Positions 54,618 through 63,655 of a stretch of 64,000 nucleotides of DNA are shown in pieces. Position numbers and translations under genes: made by a program. Numbering within the stretch: the first letter of the stretch is position 1; each line of letters begins with the position of its first letter. The stretch comes from Tupaia tana (lineage: Eukaryota; Chordata; Mammalia; Scandentia; Tupaiidae). Under the pieces are notes generated by a model. It saw only the letters and a list, made by a program, of their open reading frames with translations, did not search any database and had not been told where the DNA came from. The DNA is taken from the NCBI GenBank assembly GCA_026018925.1, contig JAKSZU010000009.1:37004415-37068414 (forward strand), given 5' to 3'.

Positions 54618-54777
54618 TATTTAACATTATTTATTATTATTGGTATTATTATTTTATTTTTATTTGGCCAGAGAGAGAGGGAAAGTGAGAAAGCAAGCCA
54701 CTGGGTCTGGGACTCAAACCGTGGTTGGCCACATGGGAATCCAGCACCCTCGACTATCATGCCACCTGCCAGTCCAG
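54618..54777 (-). mobile_element. short-type SINE
   Basis: Antisense, tatttggccagagagagagg body, head tggccacatgggaatccagc. Flanks ttcttgcactattttt and tccttgcattatttta. Confidence 0.93.
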
Positions 54778-55046
54778 TCCTTGCATTATTTTATATAAAA
54801 AATATTAGTAGGAATCAGACAAAAGCTAATCAATCTGACAAAGATTAATGTGCTCAGTCAATGGTAGCAAGCCTCTTTCACTCTGTATGGTCAAACACTG
54901 TTCTGTGCTTGGGAATGGAGATTCTGTTTCTCAAATTCACTGAGAATTACCTCCAACGAACACAAAATTAGAGTTAGATAAGGGGAATAAGTTGTGTTTT
55001 GTGGCATAGGAGGATAACTATAGTTAACAATAACTTACAATATGTT

Positions 55047-55270
55047 TGGGACCAGCACTTAGCGTAATGGCTATGTCGCTGGACTCCCACATAGTCAACC
55101 ACGGTTCGAGTCCTAGACCTGGAGGCTTAAACTCACTCTGGGCGCGTGTGCATGCATGCCCAAGATCCTGAGAGAATGGAGAAGAAGGGATTGTGGCATG
55201 GCCACCCCTCCTGGGGGGTGATTTCTCACTTTCTGTCTCTCTGTCTTTCTGGCGAGCACACATGCCCTAT

Positions 55271-55326
<56 letters not shown>

Positions 55327-55335
55327 ACTCTCAGA
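55047..55335 (+). mobile_element. long-type SINE with a ~47-A tail
   Basis: Head gggaccagcacttagcgtaa, B box ggttcgagtcc, then an uninterrupted poly-A of about 47 (55277-55323). Flanks ttacaatatgttt and ttacgatatattt. Confidence 0.96.
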
Positions 55336-55387
55336 AAAATAATAATAATTTACGATATATTTCAATATAATTAAAAGACAGGATCTG

Positions 55388-55652
55388 AGGACCTGTAGAT
55401 GGCGTAATGGTTAAATCATTCGACTCTCATGTAGTCAACAGCAGTTCATGTCCTAGATCCAGTGGCTTGAAACTCACAGCGGGCACATGTGTATGTGTGC
55501 CCAAAATCCCAAGAGGAGAAAGGAGTAGAAAGGATTGTGGCATGGCCATCCCCTCTAGAGGGGTGATTTCTCACTTTCTGTCCCCCTGTCTCTCTCTGTC
55601 TCTCCAGTGAGTGCACACACCCTTTGGCAAAAATCTCTCCAAAAAAAAAAAG
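55388..55652 (+). mobile_element. long-type SINE
   Basis: Head aggacctgtagatggcgtaa, body with agcgggcacatgtgtatgtg, A12 tail. Confidence 0.92.
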
Positions 55653-55848
55653 ACAGAATTTTTAATATTCCCAACACAAAGTAGTGATAAATATTTGACA
55701 TGAGTATACTAATTATCTTGATGTGATCATTACACATTATATTCATCTACTGAAAATCACACCATACTCCATAAATATGTATAATAGTTATATATCAATT
55801 AAAAATCACTTTTCAACATAATTTTGGAAAAAAAAGTCAGCAACCTCT

Positions 55849-56100
55849 GGAGCCAGCAAGTGGCGTGGTGGTCAAGGTGCTAGATTCCACATAGCTGACT
55901 CTGTGGTTCAAGTACTAGATCTGGTGGCTTGAAAAACATGTCAGGCGTGTGTGAATACATGCCCAAAATCCCAAGAGGAGACTGGAGTAAAAGGGATTGC
56001 AGTGTGGCCATGCCCACAGTGGGTAATTTATCATTTTCTCTCTCTGTCTCTCTATGAAGAGCACATGTGCCCTATACCAAAAATTTTTTAAAAAAACAGC
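55849..56100 (+). mobile_element. intermediate-type SINE
   Basis: Head ggagccagcaagtggcgtgg, decayed B box tggttcaagta, body ggcgtgtgtgaatacatgcc, A-rich tail. Confidence 0.92.
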
Positions 56101-56489
56101 AAAAGCAAAACAAACAAACAAAAAAAAACAGCCACCTCTAGAGTTCTTATGCACAAATAGATTCATATTGGTTATTTGGTGGAACTGTTTCTCTGACAGA
56201 AGAGCTACTACTAATATATAATTTTTTTTAAAAATCCTAGTTTAACTCAGTTCATGAAGAGGCTAAAGCAAAGTTGGGGGCAAACTTTTTTAATAAGAAG
56301 AAAGTTCTATTTGAGTCCAATTCAGATTATAAACCCGTCAGAAATTCTCACAAGTCTGTTCCTAAGGAGGTCCTATACTGCACAATGCAGTGCAATATGA
56401 AAATGAAGAATTGGAGAACTTGTTTTAAGGCAGTGTGAATAGTGAATAAGATTGGGTATAGTCATGAGTAGTAAGTGACTTGATTTTTT

Positions 56490-56543
56490 AGAATTATTTT
56501 ATTTAAATTTATTTATTTATTTATTCTAATTTTACCAGAGAGG

Positions 56544-56577
<34 letters not shown>

Positions 56578-56661
56578 AAGTCTTCAGGTCTGGGACTCGA
56601 ACCACGGTCAGCCACGTGGAAGTCCAGGGCTCTTAACCATCATGCCACCTGCCAGCCCCAA
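56490..56661 (-). mobile_element. short-type SINE with (GA)n
   Basis: Antisense, (GA)n body at 56550-56575, head gtcagccacgtggaagtcca. Flanks taagtgact and taagtgaca. Confidence 0.94.
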
Positions 56662-57421
56662 TAAGTGACATTTTTGATGTGTCTCAAATCGTCATGTTGC
56701 AGAATATGGCATGGTTCATCTAGGTGTACTGATAACATCTCTCATATCTGCACATGGGATGCCTGAACACACTTTGATATCAGTCTTGTATCTTCTCATA
56801 AAATCAACCAAAGGTATTACTAGTTGTTTGAAAAAGGAAGAAATGAACATTTCCTCTCTAAGTATCACTATAGATTCTTCACTTTTCATAGAATTTTCTT
56901 GTGTTAATTAAATATAAAAAATCTTCTCTTTAATGTTCATGTGGTTACAGCTTGGCAATTGGTAGCTCTTTTAAACTGGCTCCTACTTTCTGTAATATTT
57001 CAATGTAACAAGATATTTCAGGCTTAGCTTGCACATTCCCTTTTATGTAACAAAGAATCAACTACTGCTCAGGGACTCTGGGTTACTGGAGAATAGTATT
57101 AGAACAATTCAATAGATCTATAATTTTTCCAGCATTTTTCATAAAGTAATTTAATATCGGTTATTTACATGTTAATACATTCCAGTTGTAAACCTATATT
57201 TCCTTTGACATTAATATAAACATAAGTAATGGTAACTTGAGACTTCTAAAGTAAACTAAAGTAACAGCTATTACACAAAAACTTCAGCTTTTATTCCAAC
57301 TTTGATTTTTTGTAAAATTTAACACATATTCAAACTCCGTATCCCAACTTTTGGATAACTACCCTATCACCACAAAGATGAAAGGGACAATGAGATGTAA
57401 CATGAAAACACACAAATTGTA
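56662..57421. other. sequence without recognised content
   Basis: Short open frames only, none with recognisable features. Nothing else recognised. Confidence 0.4.
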
Positions 57422-57648
57422 GCCAGCAGGTGGCATGGTGGTTAAGGTGCTGGATCTTACATGGCCAGCTGCATAGTTCGAGTCCCAGACCAGGTGGCCT
57501 GAATATTATATCAGGAGTGTGTGGGTGGGTGAGTGTGTGTGCCCAAAATCCTAGAGGAAAAGGGATTGTAGTGTGGCCATGACCCCTGTGGGGTGATTTC
57601 TCACCTTTTCTTTCTTTGTCTCTCTGGCAAGCACACATACACTATGGC
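57422..57648 (+). mobile_element. intermediate-type SINE
   Basis: Head tagccagcaggtggcatggt, body ggagtgtgtgggtgggtgag. The HAL1 below starts immediately after it. Confidence 0.9.
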
Positions 57649-57663
57649 AAAAACATAAACACA

Positions 57664-57913
57664 GAGGAGAGTTGAGCCCTTCCTTCACAAGATTCCTCAT
57701 GGCTCCTGGGAACTAGATATTTCAGGGAACAGGAGAAATGAAGGTTTTCTACTCATAATTTAGCCTCCAGCAAGCAAAGATAATGTGGCAGGAGAGTTGA
57801 GCCCTTCCTTCACAAGATTCCTGATGGCTCCTTGGAACTAGATGTTTCAGGGGACAGGAGAAATGAAGATTTTCTACTCATAATTTAGCCTCCAGCAAGC
57901 AAAGCTAATGTGC
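57664..57913 (+). promoter_or_regulatory. tandem 125-bp 5'-UTR monomers (probable promoter)
   Basis: Unit 1 57664-57788 and unit 2 57789-57913 are over 90% alike by eye (gagttgagcccttccttcac, tcctcatggctcctgggaac, catttctc-type core, tttagcctccagcaagcaaa). Mouse L1s have comparable promoter monomers; function here is inferred from position. Confidence 0.75.
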
Positions 57914-58128
57914 GATCACAACAGAATGGCAAACAGATTCTAGAACACCTCTGTCTGCTTGCTCCTGAACATTGAGGCTTAACTTTTAGAATTTGAAAGA
58001 AACGCACCATCCATCAGATGACAAGAAATCACCGCCAGATCACGAGAAATATGGGAAAATGAGAAAATACCTCTCCTCCAAGGGAAAAGAGTAACTCTCC
58101 TTCATCCACAAGCAGTTCGGTGAAAGTC

Positions 58129-59019
58129 ATGGAAATGTCTGATAAGGAATTTAGAGCATTCATAATGTCGAAGCTAACAGAGATGGAAGAAAAGAGAGAT
58201 AATGAACTGCTAAAGAGAAAGGAGAAAGAAGTTGACGAGTTCCAGGAGATGAGGAAATTCTTGCAAGATCTAAAAGAGGAATTACACACTTTACGAAAGA
58301 CTCAAACGGAACTGCTAGAGATGAAGTCTATAATACAAGAAGTCAAAATCTCCCTTGAAAGTATTAAAAGCAGACTAGATCATTCAGAAAATAGAATCTC
58401 AGATGTAGAAGAGAAAATGGCTGGCTTAGAAAAATCCACCACGAAGACTGAGAAAATGGCCCAAAAATTTGAGAATGATATGCGAGAAGTACTGGATACC
58501 ATCAAACGTCCAAATATTCATATAATTGGCATTCCAGAAGGTGAAGAGACCCATAAGGGCATTAATAATCTATTCCATGCAATCCTGCAAGAAAACTTTC
58601 CAAACCTAGAGAGGCATTCAAAGATCCAGTCCCAGGAAATACAAAGGACCCCAAATAGAATCAACCCAAGAAGATCTTCTCCAAGACACATTATAGCCAG
58701 GTTGACCAAAACCGCAGACAAAGACAAGATACTAAGATTGGCAAGAGAAAAACATCAAGTTACCTACAAAGTACATCCCATCAGGCTAACAGCAGATCTC
58801 TCATCGGAAACAATGCGAGCGAGGAGAGAATGGGAAAATATATTCAAAGCGTTACGAGAGAAGCAATTACAGCCAAGAATACTGTACCCGGCAAGATTAT
58901 CTTTCAGGTGGGAAGAAAAGACAAGAACATTCTCAGATAAACAAAACCTGAAAAAATTTACCAGCACCAGACCAGATCTCCAAGAAGTTCTCAAGGGTGT
59001 GCTGTATCAAGAAAATTAA
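58129..59019 (+). CDS. HAL1 ORF1 protein (L1 ORF1p-like), near-intact
   Basis: L1-type nucleic-acid chaperone, the only protein of this element. Largest AUG frame 58129-59019, 296 aa (MEMSDKEFRAFIMSKLTEME...). The homologous start is the ATG at 58018 (MTRNHRQITRNMGK), but codon 15 is TGA (58060-58062); after it the same frame is open to the TAA at 59017. Coiled coil about residues 10-115 (LKEELHTLRKTQTELLEMKS, KSRLDHSENRISDVEEKMAG), RRM from RPNIHIIGIPEGEE (about 129), then QRTPNRINPRRSSPRHIIAR, and the C-terminal domain with ILYPARLSF and PDLQEVLKGVLYQEN. It is the longest preserved coding frame in the window. The ORF1 at 28941-29979 belongs to the same element type. Confidence 0.85.
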   Translation: MEMSDKEFRAFIMSKLTEMEEKRDNELLKRKEKEVDEFQEMRKFLQDLKEELHTLRKTQTELLEMKSIIQEVKISLESIKSRLDHSENRISDVEEKMAGLEKSTTKTEKMAQKFENDMREVLDTIKRPNIHIIGIPEGEETHKGINNLFHAILQENFPNLERHSKIQSQEIQRTPNRINPRRSSPRHIIARLTKTADKDKILRLAREKHQVTYKVHPIRLTADLSSETMRARREWENIFKALREKQLQPRILYPARLSFRWEEKTRTFSDKQNLKKFTSTRPDLQEVLKGVLYQEN

Positions 59020-60017
59020 ACACAGACGCATGGAAAAAAGAGTACAAAAACTATGAAAGTGGCCAACTTAATCATAGGGACAAGTCTGAATTTGAATATT
59101 ATATCCCAGAATTTAATCAGGAAAATTGAACACAACAGAAGATAAAAGTACATGAGACTGATAGGTTCATGCACTTACCATTTGAACAGAATCCTAATTT
59201 GTTTCCTGGCTTTAAGCAAAGTTCCTTGGCATTTCTTTGAGTTAAGTTAAAACTGGTTTTCTTAGTAGTAATGAGTGAACTCACCATTGAAAGTAGTTAG
59301 ATTATGTAGGAAATTGTGTGATCAATGCAACGTGGGTGGGAAGGGAATGAAGGACAATTGTAGACACCGGAGGTGGTGTGAGAGGAGGGTGGGAAGGGAC
59401 AGAGGGTCAGAAAGATGGGTAAAAGTAATTCTAGGAACTAGTAATGGAAATTTTTTTGTAATGTGCATGATTGAGTCACTATACAGTGTGTACTGGATGG
59501 GAGATTGCATTTTGTATGCTGTGATGAAGCTTAGGGAAGGAATGTAAATTGAGTTACAAAAAAAAAAGTTTCAGGAAAAAAAAATATATATCTATTCAAT
59601 GACTGCAGTAGGATATGTAGCCACAGCTAGGTGCTACTTTATAGGATGCGTAAAGTAAGACTTGTGTTCATGTCAATGCGTGTATCACCTGTGTTTGCTA
59701 TGAGGGTATTTGGATTGATTAGGGTTTTTGGTGATACAATAAAATGTGAGGAGAAAACAGTATAGAAAGAAAACATAGATACCAGAGACAGTGTGGGAGG
59801 AGAGTGGGAGATGGCAGAGGGTAAGAGATAGGGAATCAAGGATGGGGGAAAAAAAAACAAAACATACAGAAGACAAGAAATGGAAGATCATTTGCTGACA
59901 ATAACATGTTTGTTGATGTGCTTGATTGAGACAATATATAGTGTACTCTGGATGGAAAATCTCATCTTGTATGCTGTAATGATGTTCAGTGAATGAATGC
60001 AAACAATTAAATTGAAA
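59020..60017 (+). mobile_element. HAL1 3' UTR, two tandem units
   Basis: Unit 1 (gacaccggaggtggtgtgag; gtgtgtactggatgggagat; ttgtatgctgtgatgaagct) and unit 2 (gataccagagacagtgtggg; gtgtactctggatggaaaat; ttgtatgctgtaatgatgtt) are diverged copies of one sequence, each ending in an A-rich stretch. Both are inside the same target-site duplication. Confidence 0.88.
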
Positions 60018-60083
60018 AAAAACATAAACACACACACACACACACATACACACAAAAATTAATTTAGTTAAAACATTAATTTG

Positions 60084-60246
60084 GGGGACCATGTAGGTGG
60101 CATGGTAGTTAAGGCACTAAACTCTCACATGGCTTGCTTTCTCACTTTGCTTCTCTCTCTCTCTCTCTGTCTCTGTCTCTATCTCACTCTGTTGAGGACA
60201 CATGTCCTATAACAAAATAAAAAATAACAATAAATAAAATTAAATA
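60084..60246 (+). mobile_element. short-type SINE with internal deletion
   Basis: Head gggggaccatgtaggtggca; goes from ctctcacatgg straight to cttgctttctcactttgctt, so the B box is deleted. Confidence 0.88.
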
Positions 60247-60247
60247 A

Positions 60248-60412
60248 TTTTTTAAAATTATGTTATTTAACTTTATTATTATTATTTTCCAGTTTGTCAG
60301 AGAGAGACACAGAGAAAGAAAGTGAGAAACAAGTCACCAGGTCTGAGACTTGAATCGTGGTTGGCCATGTGGGAGTCCAGTGCCTTTAACCATCATTCCA
60401 CTTGCCAGTCCC
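60248..60412 (-). mobile_element. short-type SINE
   Basis: Antisense: tttccagtttgtcagagaga, tggccatgtgggagtccagt, cacttgccagtccc. Confidence 0.92.
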
Positions 60413-60419
60413 AGTATTA

Positions 60420-60618
60420 TCTTATTTAACATTTTATTTTTAGAATCACTTTTATTTAATTTTATTTATTCATTCATTTTTAATCTGACCAGAGAGAAAG
60501 ACACAGTGAGAGTGAGAAAGGGAAAGTGAGAAAGCAAGCCACCAGGTCCTGGACTCGAACCATGGTCAGCCATGTGGGTGTGTCCAGCACCTTAACTACC
60601 AAGCCACCTGCTGGTTCC
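60420..60618 (-). mobile_element. short-type SINE
   Basis: Antisense: tttaatctgaccagagagaa, gtcagccatgtgggtgtgtc, cacctgctggttcc; B box ggactcgaaccatgg in reverse. Confidence 0.94.
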
Positions 60619-60621
60619 TAT

Positions 60622-60783
60622 ATTACTTAACTTTATTTATATACTTATTTGGTTTTTTGTTTATTTCAAGTTGAACAGAGAGGGACAGAGTGAGAGAGAC
60701 AGAGAGACAAAGTGAGAAAGCAAGGTACCAGGTCCGGGCCATGTGGGAGTCCAGCGTCCTTAACCACAACACCACCTGTGGCC
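60622..60783 (-). mobile_element. short-type SINE, B box deleted
   Basis: Antisense: caagttgaacagagagggac, ggtccgggccatgtgggagt (the segment between is missing), accacctgtggcc. Confidence 0.9.
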
Positions 60784-60879
60784 AAAAAATAATTCTTTTT
60801 TAAAAAAATTAGCTTGGTTTATTCTACACATTTTGTCACATTTGTAATTCTATTCTAAATGAATAAATTTTTAATAAAT

Positions 60880-61041
60880 ATTTCTTTTTATTTATTTATT
60901 CATTTATTTTAATTTGACTAGAGAGAGACATAGAAAGAGAGAGAGAAATTGAGAATGCAAGCCACCAGTTCCAGGACTCAAACCGTGGTCAGCCATGTGG
61001 GAGTGTCCAGTGCCTTAACCACCACACCACCTGCTGATCCT
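60880..61041 (-). mobile_element. short-type SINE
   Basis: Antisense: tttaatttgactagagagag, gtcagccatgtgggagtgtc, cacctgctgatcc. Flanks atgaataaatttttaat and atgaataaattttaata. Confidence 0.95.
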
Positions 61042-61108
61042 TATGAATAAATTTTAATAATTAGTAGGTCTGTGAATGGAAAACACTTTAAAATTATAAA
61101 CTCTTGGG

Positions 61109-61376
61109 AACAGCAGTTAGCGTAATGGCTATGTCGCTGGACTCCCACGTAGTCGACCGCGGTTCGCGTCCCAGACCCGGTGGCTTAAAACTCACGCCGG
61201 GCGCGTGTGTGTGCGTGCCCAAGATCCCGAGAGGAGAATGGAGGAGAAGGGATTGCGGCGTGGCCATCCCCCCTGGGGGGTGATTTCTCGCTTTCTGTCT
61301 CTATGTCTCTCTCTGTCTCTCTGGCGAGCGCACGCGCCCTATAGCGAAAATCTCTCCAAAAAAAAGAAAAAAAAAA
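61109..61376 (+). mobile_element. long-type SINE, best preserved in the window
   Basis: Head gggaacagcagttagcgtaa, ctcccacgtagtcgaccgcg, B box ggttcgcgtcc, body ctcacgccgggcgcgtgtgt and catcccccctggggggtgat, end ggcgagcgcacgcgccctat, A-rich tail. Nearly all CpGs retained, so it is probably young and a good reference for the family. Confidence 0.98.
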
Positions 61377-61405
61377 TTATAAACTCTTTACTTAATTAAA
61401 AGAAA

Positions 61406-61648
61406 TTTTTTTTTTGACACAGGGTATGTGCACTGGCCAGACAGAGAGAGACAGTGAGAGGGAAGTAAGAAATCATTCTCCCAGAGGGGATGGCCACACC
61501 ACAATCTCTTCTCCTCCATTCTCCCCCTGGGATTTTGGGCACATGTGCACCCACACCATCTGATTTTCAAGCTGCCACATCTTAGACTTGAACCACAGTT
61601 GGCCATATGGGAGTCAACCGCTTTTACCACCATGCCACCTGCTAATCC
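61406..61648 (-). mobile_element. intermediate-type SINE
   Basis: Antisense: T9, acacagggtatgtgcactgg, aatctcttctcctccattct, head tggccatatgggagtcaacc and cacctgctaatcc. Confidence 0.92.
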
Positions 61649-61649
61649 T

Positions 61650-61895
61650 TATTTTTTTTTTAATTTACATTTATTCACTGTACATCTTTACAATGTACAG
61701 CATGGTTTTTCCCAGCATGAATACAGTGCATTAGTCAAGTCAAAGACATTACCATATGCATTATCATCAACAGATAACTTTTTATTTTTGTGTCTATTAA
61801 ATGTATCATTTGTTTTTCCCCTGATCCTCTCCCTCCCACCCCCTATTGCCGATCCACTCCTGTACTGTCTCTAGTAACTACAAATTCCCTCCCTG
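61650..61895 (-). mobile_element. L1 3'-UTR unit (type 1)
   Basis: Antisense: cccagcatgaatacagtgca, gatcctctccctcccacccc, actgtctctagtaactacaa. Same type as composite unit 1 (51118-51390). T-rich left end. Confidence 0.85.
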
Positions 61896-62298
61896 CTATT
61901 TTTTTAAAATATTTTTATTATTATTCATACATTAAATCTCTTACATCATTTAGATTGTGAAGAGACTTTACCCAGATTGATATACACTTCAGTCCAGTCC
62001 AGTTGAGACCACCATACACATCCTTGTCAACAGATAATAGACCTTATCTGTGTCCCACAAGTGTCTTACTTCTCCATTTCCCCCCCAAAATGTCCTACAC
62101 TCTTCCCCTCTCACACTCTCTTTTCACTTTGTCTCTACTGTCCATTATAATTTTAATACTTTTATGTTCTCCAGTCTTTCAGTCTCTACATAGAGTGCAG
62201 ACAGTTGGTATATGTTAAGTGGAGACATGCCTGACTTGCTTCACTCAGCAACACAGCTTCCATATTCGTCCACTTTCTATCAAATTCCAGGGCCTTGT
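61896..62298 (-). mobile_element. L1 3' UTR (type 2) with the end of ORF2, truncated
   Basis: Antisense 3' UTR (tcagtccagtccagttgaga, tgtgtcccacaagtgtctta) then the extreme ORF2 C-terminal region to tcaaattccagggccttg. A second copy of that ORF2 end starts right after it at 62299, so this is a separate truncated insertion. Confidence 0.85.
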
Positions 62299-62990
62299 TT
62301 TCAATCTTTCAGTTTCTTCTATAGAGTACAGACAGGTATGTATTAAGTAGGGACATATAATGCCTATCTTTCATAGTCTGGCTTGCTATTACTTAGCATT
62401 GAATCTTCCATATTCATCCACTTTGTATCAAATGTCAGGGTCTCATTGTTTTTTATGTCTTGAGTAGTATTCCATGGAGTACATGTGCCACATTTTTCAA
62501 TCCATTCATCTGTTCTTGGACATTTGTCTTTACTCCATGTTCTAGCAATTGTGAATAATGCTACAATAAACATGGTTATGTGAGTATTTTTCTGACTGAG
62601 GGTTTCCTATCTTCTGGGTAGGTAGCTAAGTGTGAAATTACTGGGTCATGTGGTAGTTCTATTGGTAGTTTTCTGAGGAACCTCCATGCTATTCTCTGCA
62701 GCAGTTGTACTAATTTATATTTCCACTAACAGTGTAGGAGGGTTCCCTTTCACCACAACCTCACCGGCACTTATCATTCTTTATTTTTTTAATCTTAACC
62801 ATTCTGACCAGCATTAAGTGGTATCTTGTGTGGTTTTTATTTGTATTTCTCGCATGGTAAGAGCTGTTGGGCAGGTTTTCATGTGCTTTTGTGTATTTAC
62901 ATGTCTTCTTGTTCAGCTTGATTGCCCATCTTTTTATTGGATTCATTTTTTTTGTGTATGGATAAGCTTTTTAAGTTTCCTCTACTCTGG
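62299..62990 (-). mobile_element. L1 ORF2 C-terminal fragment
   Basis: Antisense ORF2: MFIVALFTIARTWSKDKCPR and TDEWIEKCGTCTPWNTTQD (62573-62364), NPIKRWAIKLNKKTCKYTKA (62946-62761). Broken by stops. Confidence 0.88.
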
Positions 62991-63258
62991 TTACAAATGA
63001 TACTACAGAAATACAAAGGATCATTAGAGACTATTATGAACAACTGTATGCCAACAAATTGAAAACCTGAAACAGATATATTTCTAGACACATACAACCT
63101 AGCAACGTTAAACCATGAAGAAATAGAACACCTGAACAGATCAATAGTGAGTAATGATATTGAATAAGTAATGAAAAGGTTTTCCAACAAAAAAAAAAGC
63201 CCAGAACTGGATGGCTTCACTGCTGAATTCTACCAAACTATTAAAGATATAACACAGA
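62991..63258 (+). mobile_element. L1 ORF2 inter-domain fragment, opposite orientation
   Basis: Sense ORF2: tacagaaatacaaaggatca, gactattatgaacaactgta, tgccaacaaattgaaaacct, cactgctgaattctaccaaa. It meets the minus-strand L1 head to head at about 62990, as in a 5'-inverted L1 insertion. Confidence 0.8.
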
Positions 63259-63259
63259 T

Positions 63260-63621
63260 GCTGGTTGGCCACCAGCCTGTGTTTGAATGGCTGAGTGGGG
63301 CCTGCCTTGGCCTCTGGGAGAGTTTTGCAGAGCCAGTGCTGAGCTGAAGACCCCAGGTACCATGAGGTACCATAATTTAAGAAATTATGGCATCTGAAAC
63401 TCACAATGTTAAAAAAGGGAACTTCTACAATAACATTGAGGATCATCCCACTGGTCTTCCCAGAAAAGGATCCCTAATTTCACTAATAAGAACATGAAGG
63501 AAGTTAAGAAATCTCCAAAACAGTTGGCCACTCACATAAATAGAACAGTCAGACAAGCTGTGAGAAGCCCAGTGATCTATAACGAAAGAAAGTCCATCGA
63601 CCCTATCCAAATCCTTGTTAC

Positions 63622-63655
<34 letters not shown>

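Larger units (their letters stand above)
54955..55810 (+). mobile_element. old L1 3' UTR, split by two SINEs
   Basis: gataaggggaataagttgtg, ggataactatagttaacaat, ttgacatgagtatactaatt and tccataaatatgtataatag follow the old L1 3' UTR in sense. SINEs at 55047-55335 and 55388-55652 interrupt it. Confidence 0.78.
57664..60017 (+). mobile_element. full-length HAL1 (half-L1) retrotransposon
   Basis: 2.35-kb element flanked by an exact 15-bp duplication aaaaacataaacaca (57649-57663 and 60018-60032). Order: two 125-bp 5' monomers (57664-57913), remaining 5' UTR (57914-58017), ORF1 (58018-59019), 3' UTR unit 1 (59020-59570), A-rich junction with aagtttcagg, 3' UTR unit 2 (about 59590-60005), A8 tail. 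There is no ORF2 anywhere between the duplications. It must have been mobilised by L1 ORF2p from elsewhere. Confidence 0.92.

Noticed and set aside
58029-58994. Minus-strand frames opposite HAL1 ORF1
   Set aside because: Antisense shadows of the coding strand, Ser/Phe/Leu-rich as expected.
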